This document shows, in pieces, positions 33,035 through 36,839 of a DNA stretch of 36,839 nucleotides. The notes beneath the pieces are model-generated. The model worked only from the letters and a program-made list of their open reading frames with translations. It did no database searches and was not told the DNA's origin. Numbering within the stretch: position 1 is the stretch's first letter; the number at the start of each line of letters is the position of its first letter. Position numbers and translations under genes: made by a program. This stretch comes from Lachnospiraceae bacterium (GTDB lineage Bacteria; Bacillota; Clostridia; Lachnospirales; Lachnospiraceae): the NCBI GenBank assembly GCA_022793065.1, contig JAAWCE010000082.1:1-36839 (forward strand), given 5' to 3'.

Positions 33035-33426
33035 TTGCAAGAGCAATTTCCATTTTTTCATTATAATACAAGCCAAAATCTGGCCGGGGAATATAATCAG
33101 ATTGAGCCTGATTACCGGGAGGGAGTGCGGGCGCAGTTGGAGCGTATGAAAAAACTCTGCAAAAAGCGCAATAATTTGTATGAAAAGCAGAACGATTTGA
33201 AAGAGCAGAAACAGAAGGTTGAGAAATCGTTGGAACGACATAAAATGTGTGGCGCGGCGATTTCTATGCCCTATATTATTGTGGTAAATGAAGAGACCGG
33301 ATGTTATGAGAATTTTGCAAGAACAAAAAAACAGAAAAAATACTGGAGAAAAATGATATTCCCATTGTGCCAGCTATGGTAATTGGCGGCAATAAGATGC
33401 AAAAGATAGATGATCAGTTTTTCTAA
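33035..33426 (+). pseudogene. frameshifted coiled-coil protein gene of an accessory element
   Basis: One frame gives REGVRAQLERMKKLCKKRNN, a Lys/Glu/Gln coiled coil, then MPYIIVVNEETGCYENF. After about 33316 the plausible continuation is in the +1 frame (KNKKTEKILEKNDIPIVPAM, then QKIDDQFF and a stop at 33426), so a one-base change has broken the gene. The start is also unclear: the ATG at 33035 has no convincing ribosome binding site. Bases 33116-33203 recur inverted at 36231-36318. No family is recognised. Confidence 0.6.
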
Positions 33427-33553
33427 ATCTATTGACTTCATTTTATCAATTAGACGATGAAGCACGAAAGGAAGTAATAGAAACGATACAGTTCAATTAC
33501 AGTATCACAAGGACAAAGAACGGTCAGAACAGATAAACCAAATAAAAGGCTGA
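33424..33553 (+). pseudogene. frameshifted copy of the small gene at 36331
   Basis: The segment reads LLTSFYQLDDEARKEVIETI, then shifts frame after a missing base near 33494 and continues LQYHKDKERSEQINQIKG to a stop at 33553. It aligns along its length with 36369-36510, where the frame is intact. The 5' end overlaps the stop of the preceding broken gene. Confidence 0.7.
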
Positions 33554-33561
33554 TAAAGGCA

Positions 33562-33605
33562 AACTCCGATGAAAATGGTGCCAAGTTTCATCGAAGTTCT
33601 TTTAT
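33562..33605 (+). terminator. terminator with inverted centre, copy 1
   Basis: The stem is CGATGAAA with TTTCATCG (33567-33593 overall), extended outward by AACT/AGTT, and is followed by TTCTTTTATATTT. The 27 bases 33567-33593 are the exact reverse complement of 36511-36537, while the flanks on both sides are in the same orientation at both sites. Confidence 0.75.
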
Positions 33606-33656
33606 ATTTCGTATTAAAATGTATATTCACATAGACATTCAAAGCATAACCTTGAT

Positions 33657-34538
33657 TTAATGTTTCTTCCAATATGTCCATTTCTCTGCCGGTTTGTAAC
33701 CAATAGCTTTATAAAAACCATTAAATCCTCCTGTCATATGCGTTGCACCCAAAGGTTTCATTCTTCGATACAATTCAGACAGTGCCGCCGAAGCAAGTCC
33801 TCTGTGACGGAATTCGGGAATTGTACAAAGCGGTTCCAAATAAGCCAGTTTATTTTCTGGAATCCACCACATTCCTGCATAACAAACATATTCTCCCTTT
33901 TCATCAGCAATGATAACTGCCAGATCCACCGTTGCATGTGGCGCTACCTCTAATAAATAATTATTCTGCTTGTATTGGTGATTCCATAAGCCCTCATTTT
34001 GTTCATTATCAAACCCTTTCCAACAGCATTTACTTATCTTGTCCATATCATACTCATCGGGACTAACGAAATGAAATCCCTCCGGCAAAGGATAGTCCAA
34101 TACCTCATTAAAATCAAACTGCATATCCCAATTTTCTGATTTTTGATGATATCCTGCCTGTTTTGCCGCATCCATCAAGGCATCCTGTCCGCCAAAAAGC
34201 ATCAATTGTATTTCCCCGCCGTTTACAGACATATGTGCATCAGCATATGCAATCATTTCTGATGCCAATTCCTCATATCCAGGTTTCAAACTGAAATAAA
34301 TATCCGTCATAGGATTTTCGTAAAAGCAAAATGCAACGATCCTGCCATCATCCTCCCAAATGCGGTTTTTGTAAGAATAAGTGATATCCATCCAATAAGA
34401 AAAAGAGGAAAAAGCATATTCAAAAAATGGGGCAGGTACACCGTTTCTCCAATCACGTTCATAAATATCCAACATAAATTGATAGATTTTACCGCAGTCT
34501 GCCAGTACACTAAATTGTCTTGTTGTTATATGTTTCAT
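33657..34538 (-). CDS. GNAT-family N-acetyltransferase, two-domain size
   Basis: A 293-aa acetyltransferase, about twice the minimal GNAT length. The C-terminal domain has the clear motif A AYLEPLCTIPEFRHRGLASAALSELYRR (R-H-R-G-L-A loop) and ends FYKAIGYKPAEKWTYW. The N-terminal half (1-140) may be a degenerate second GNAT domain, as in other tandem members. ATG 34538 follows AAAGGAGAT. It lies on the minus strand between two copies of a repeated region. Substrate unknown. Confidence 0.87.
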   Translation of the reverse strand: MKHITTRQFSVLADCGKIYQFMLDIYERDWRNGVPAPFFEYAFSSFSYWMDITYSYKNRIWEDDGRIVAFCFYENPMTDIYFSLKPGYEELASEMIAYADAHMSVNGGEIQLMLFGGQDALMDAAKQAGYHQKSENWDMQFDFNEVLDYPLPEGFHFVSPDEYDMDKISKCCWKGFDNEQNEGLWNHQYKQNNYLLEVAPHATVDLAVIIADEKGEYVCYAGMWWIPENKLAYLEPLCTIPEFRHRGLASAALSELYRRMKPLGATHMTGGFNGFYKAIGYKPAEKWTYWKKH

Positions 34539-34640
34539 TTTTATCTCCTTTCGCATGAAATTTAATGTTTAAAATTATTGTAATAAAGATAACGCTGTCA
34601 TGCAAGCAGCAAGAACAGTTATAATTAATCTGGAACCCAA

Positions 34641-34669
34641 AAGACGCCTGCCATTTATGCAAGCGTCTT
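34641..34669 (-). terminator. terminator of the CD3324-family gene
   Basis: AAGACGC (34641-34647) and GCGTCTT (34663-34669) form a stem followed on the minus strand by TTTTGGG. It starts 5 bases after the stop codon of the gene at 34674. Confidence 0.6.
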
Positions 34670-34673
34670 AAAA

Positions 34674-34931
34674 TTATCCATATATTATTTTTTTAATTGT
34701 ACTATATGCCAGTCCATATTGCTCAGCTAAAGCATCTATAGAATAACCTTCTTTAAACCGTTTTTGAATTTCTCTATTTCGCTCCTGATAAAATATACGG
34801 GCACCACTCTTTGTTCCCCACGCTTTCTTTGTCGAAACTTTTGGAACGTAGAGTACACTCCCATCAACATAGGTCTGAAGCTCTTTTAATAATTGTTTTG
34901 GCAATATTTCCGCTGCGTTTATATATTTCAT
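34674..34931 (-). CDS. CD3324-family small helix-turn-helix protein
   Basis: An 85-aa protein matching the CD3324 family of Clostridia: it opens MKYINAAEILPKQLLKELQ, contains WGTKSGARIFYQERNREIQ and ends with a helix-turn-helix, ALAEQYGLAYSTIKKII, similar to Mor/homeodomain-like folds. It is presumably a DNA-binding protein. ATG 34931 follows GGAG with 8-base spacing; the frame start at 34940 is a GTG inside that site. It has its own terminator. No target is evident. Confidence 0.83.
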   Translation of the reverse strand: MKYINAAEILPKQLLKELQTYVDGSVLYVPKVSTKKAWGTKSGARIFYQERNREIQKRFKEGYSIDALAEQYGLAYSTIKKIIYG

Positions 34932-35184
34932 ATCTGCCACTCCTTATTTATATATTCATAAATAAAGTGCAGAAACAGCAGAACATATAGTGTTATTTGC
35001 CCATACAGAATTCTATATGCCTGCTATTCTGCATGGGCAAAAATGTTCTCCCCATTTTTATTTAATGCACGCATTTTTCGCCTCATAGCCTTACCCCCTG
35101 TCTGTCTATCTGTCTTTCTATCTTTTTATAATAAAATAAGCTTATTCTTTCCACTACTATCACATTAACCAGTCAAATATGACT

Positions 35185-35311
35185 TTTATGGCGCCATTTT
35201 GGCACCAAGACCATCCTTTTCCTTAAAAACTTTATTTACATGGTGCTGGCACCATGTCTAAGTAACCATCAAGGAAAAGCTATCTCCTTACCATCACTAA
35301 GTGATAAACTG
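35185..35311. repeat. GGCACC-rich repeat block, copy 1
   Basis: This block aligns with 36545-36661, sharing TTTTGGCACCAA, then CTTTATTTACATGGTGCT and an AATCATCAA-like part, with small gaps. It contains the palindrome ATGGTGCTGGCACCAT (35240-35255). The second copy keeps only half of that palindrome. It fills part of the 452-base gap between the CD3324-family gene and the next GNAT gene; the rest of the gap shows only a TCTG/TCTA-rich tract near 35100. Confidence 0.65.
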
Positions 35312-35383
35312 AAATTCGTATGTTTCCTTAATATCTATAACCATGAAGCATTTTCACATATTCTTATTCCCACCAACTTTAAA

Positions 35384-35887
35384 TTACCTTTCAAATATAT
35401 ATTTTCTTAATTCCCTGTTTTTGCCTTGATATTTATCAATGCCTTTAAAAACTAATGTAAAACCATTCTTCTCTAAAACTTTATGTGAGGCAATATTTTC
35501 TTCCAAAACTACGCCATATATTTTATCAATTTGAAGCATATCCATTATCACCGGTAAAAACACCTTTACAGCTTCTGTAGCAAATCCATTGCCCGTATAA
35601 CTTTTTGCTATATGATATCCAATCTCAAATTCTTCTCCCAATGGACATGCTTGAACGTATCCAATATTTATGTTTTCATTCGTAAGTATTGGATATACAA
35701 ATGGTCCATTTGAGGTAGAATATGATTCAATTAGCCATTTTAAAGTTCTCTCAGCATCTTCCACAGTTTCACATACTTCATCCGGCACGAAACGTCTATT
35801 ATCAGCATCTACAGAGTTTTTCTGATAATTACTACACATATCCATAGTTAATTCTGTTATAATAAATCTTTCTGCTTTTATATACAT
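35384..35887 (-). CDS. GNAT-family (RimJ/RimL-type) acetyltransferase
   Basis: A 167-aa acetyltransferase of the Acetyltransf_3 type. It has GEEFEIGYHIAKSYTGNGFATEAV, where GNGFATEA is the pyrophosphate loop, and ENIASHKVLEKNGFTLV, the typical N-x-x-S-x-K-x-x-E-K-x-G-F motif. The start at 35887 lacks a strong ribosome binding site (TATGGAGGAATG lies slightly upstream). An internal 131-base part is duplicated at 31439-31569. Substrate could be a protein N-terminus or a small amine. Confidence 0.86.
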   Translation of the reverse strand: MYIKAERFIITELTMDMCSNYQKNSVDADNRRFVPDEVCETVEDAERTLKWLIESYSTSNGPFVYPILTNENINIGYVQACPLGEEFEIGYHIAKSYTGNGFATEAVKVFLPVIMDMLQIDKIYGVVLEENIASHKVLEKNGFTLVFKGIDKYQGKNRELRKYIFER

Positions 35888-35928
35888 AACTACATTCCTC
35901 CATATCCAATTTATATCTGCTTCATTAA

Positions 35929-36033
35929 CTATTCCATGTTTTCCCTATGCAGAATCATAATTTCTATATCTACTTCAGAATGAGCACTCACATATGCCGC
36001 AAGCATATCCATTAAGTTGTTTTTAGACTTCAT
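35929..36033 (-). CDS. possible 34-aa small protein or remnant
   Basis: The frame reads MKSKNNLMDMLAAYVSAHSE, then VDIEIMILHRENME before a stop. The composition is protein-like, but no ribosome binding site is visible before the ATG at 36033. It may be the end of a decayed gene. The rest of the gap 35888-36230 shows nothing recognisable. Confidence 0.25.
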   Translation of the reverse strand: MKSKNNLMDMLAAYVSAHSEVDIEIMILHRENME

Positions 36034-36230
36034 ATAATTGTGCCTGTGGCAGTGCATGCGTGTTTCTTGTTGATTGTAATAAAGAACTCATTTGGATAAT
36101 CCCCCCACATATGATTTTTCAATTATAACACTTTTGAATCCTATTTACCACCATAAAATATAATGCATAGCAACCGCCATGCCCTACATTTCTTATCATT
36201 CTAATAACCTCTCAATTTTTTCTTTCTACC

Positions 36231-36318
36231 CTTTCAATCTGTTCTGTTTTTCGTACAGCTTACTGCGTTCTTTGCAGCGTTTTTTCATGCGTTCCAACTG
36301 CGCCCTCACTCCCTCCCG
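36231..36318 (-). pseudogene. inverted partial copy of the coiled-coil gene
   Basis: These 88 bases are an inverted, diverged copy of 33116-33203 without gaps, reading REGVRAQLERMKKRCKERSK then LYEKQNRLKG and a stop. Only the coiled-coil part is kept. It points away from the small gene at 36331, whereas at the left site the two parts point the same way, so one site has been rearranged. Confidence 0.7.
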
Positions 36319-36330
36319 GCAAATCCGCTT

Positions 36331-36516
36331 ATGTATTTGTTTGACAAAAACAGTATGCCCGATGTGGATAATCTGTTGACTTCATATTATCAGCTAGACG
36401 ATGAAGTTAGAAAGGAAGTAGTGGAAATGATACAGTTCAAATTACAGTATCACAAAGACAAGGAACGGACAGAACAGGTAATGCAAATAAAAGTTAGTAA
36501 AAGCAAACTACGATGA
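36331..36516 (+). CDS. 61-aa protein, perhaps the 3' part of an XRE regulator gene
   Basis: The frame reads MYLFDKNSMPDVDNLLTSYY, then QLDDEVRKEVVEMIQFKLQ and a charged tail. No ribosome binding site precedes the ATG. The opening YLFDKNS followed by an acidic helix resembles the segment after the helix-turn-helix in many XRE regulators (DYLF...), so this may be the C-terminal part of a truncated regulator. A frameshifted homologue lies at 33424-33553. It is followed by the same type of terminator. Confidence 0.45.
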   Translation: MYLFDKNSMPDVDNLLTSYYQLDDEVRKEVVEMIQFKLQYHKDKERTEQVMQIKVSKSKLR

Positions 36517-36545
36517 AACTTGGCACCATTTTCATCGTAGTTCTT
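36507..36545 (+). terminator. terminator with inverted centre, copy 2
   Basis: ACTACGATGAAA pairs with the TTCATCGTAGT side, followed by TCTTTTTA. The central 27 bases 36511-36537 equal the reverse complement of 33567-33593, while the outer flanks GCAAACT and AGTTCTTTT match copy 1 in direct orientation. Confidence 0.8.
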
Positions 36546-36661
36546 TTTACGGCACCGTTTTGGCACCAACATCATCATTCTTCTTAATAACTTTATTTAC
36601 ATGGTGCTAGCGTAATCATCAAAGAAAACCTATTTCTTCTTGCCATCACCAAGTGAAAACT
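36545..36661. repeat. GGCACC-rich repeat block, copy 2
   Basis: It is homologous to 35185-35311 with a short deletion that removes the right half of the ATGGTGC/GCACCAT palindrome. Here the block directly follows the terminator, while copy 1 lies between two other genes. GGCACC or its complement recurs in both blocks and in both terminator loops. Confidence 0.65.
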
Positions 36662-36839
36662 GGGATTTGCTATAAAAATTTATCCAACTCTTCATTTCAT
36701 GATGCTGGGGTCAAAACATAGTGTTTTCTATGTTTGAACCTCCACATGAACCTTGAAAATTTAATATTTTACAGTATATATGCCATAAGAGGCTTCATTA
36801 GCTTAGAATCATTGGCGCACTTCTGGCTTATATCTACGC
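36662..36839. other. end of window without recognisable gene
   Basis: No supported reading frame is present. An imperfect hairpin is formed by 36709-36721 and 36728-36740 (AACATAG/CTATGTT core). The sequence is AT-rich like the region before it. Confidence 0.4.

Noticed and set aside
35095..35130. TCTG/TCTA-rich tract as a possible phase-variable repeat
   Set aside because: The units are irregular and not inside or directly before a gene start.

Overview
The window looks like chromosomal DNA from a low-to-medium GC member of the Clostridia, most likely Lachnospiraceae or a close relative. The reasons are strong GGAGG-type ribosome binding sites, TTGACA-17-TATAAT promoters, a T-box leader, an AgrC/AgrA-like GHKL/LytTR pair, a CD3324-family protein, and a MATE pump next to a cytidylate-kinase-like protein. 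This assignment is inference; no rRNA or tRNA gene is present to anchor it.

Left part (1-15.4 kb). A GntP-type permease lies behind its likely FadR/GntR-type regulator, with repeated CATCAGAC/ATACATC operators around its promoter. Then come a tandem-domain bacteriohemerythrin, a membrane-anchored zinc-ribbon/leucine-rich-repeat protein, a MATE transporter, an unknown small protein, an ABC exporter pair and an APH(3')-like kinase. The most coherent system is the minus-strand operon clpS-clpA-aat (15218 to 11607). It encodes the N-degron adaptor, its AAA+ unfoldase and the leucyl/phenylalanyl-tRNA-protein transferase that makes N-degrons. This is a near-complete bacterial N-end rule pathway in one transcription unit, lacking only ClpP.

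Middle (15.4-26.8 kb). A 2H phosphoesterase precedes a MarR / cytidylate-kinase-like / MATE operon whose promoter carries a 15-bp-arm operator. These are followed by small unknown genes, a methyltransferase, a GNAT protein and an internally deleted HAD hydrolase. A TrpB2-type tryptophan synthase beta chain sits behind a T-box leader with a probable UGG (Trp) specifier. Next is a peptide-sensing-like locus: CPBP protease, LytTR regulator, GHKL kinase and a divergent 65-aa membrane peptide.

Right part (26.9-36.8 kb). This is an AT-rich accessory region full of decay. It holds fragments of a cation:proton antiporter, of a tyrosine recombinase and of two GNAT genes that each have an intact relative nearby. 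It also holds duplicated pieces of a frameshifted unknown gene pair. Intact genes here are methyltransferase, XRE, CPBP, GNAT and CD3324-family genes plus unknowns. Two paralogous copies of one terminator (33567-33593 and 36511-36537) carry exactly inverted hairpin sequence between conserved same-orientation flanks, which suggests inversion inside a palindrome.

Several short dispersed repeats (3-49, 96-249, 6044-6071, 7654-7856, 11566-11593) lie between the genes. Starts were moved from the longest open frame to ribosome-binding-site-supported codons wherever the sequence allowed.
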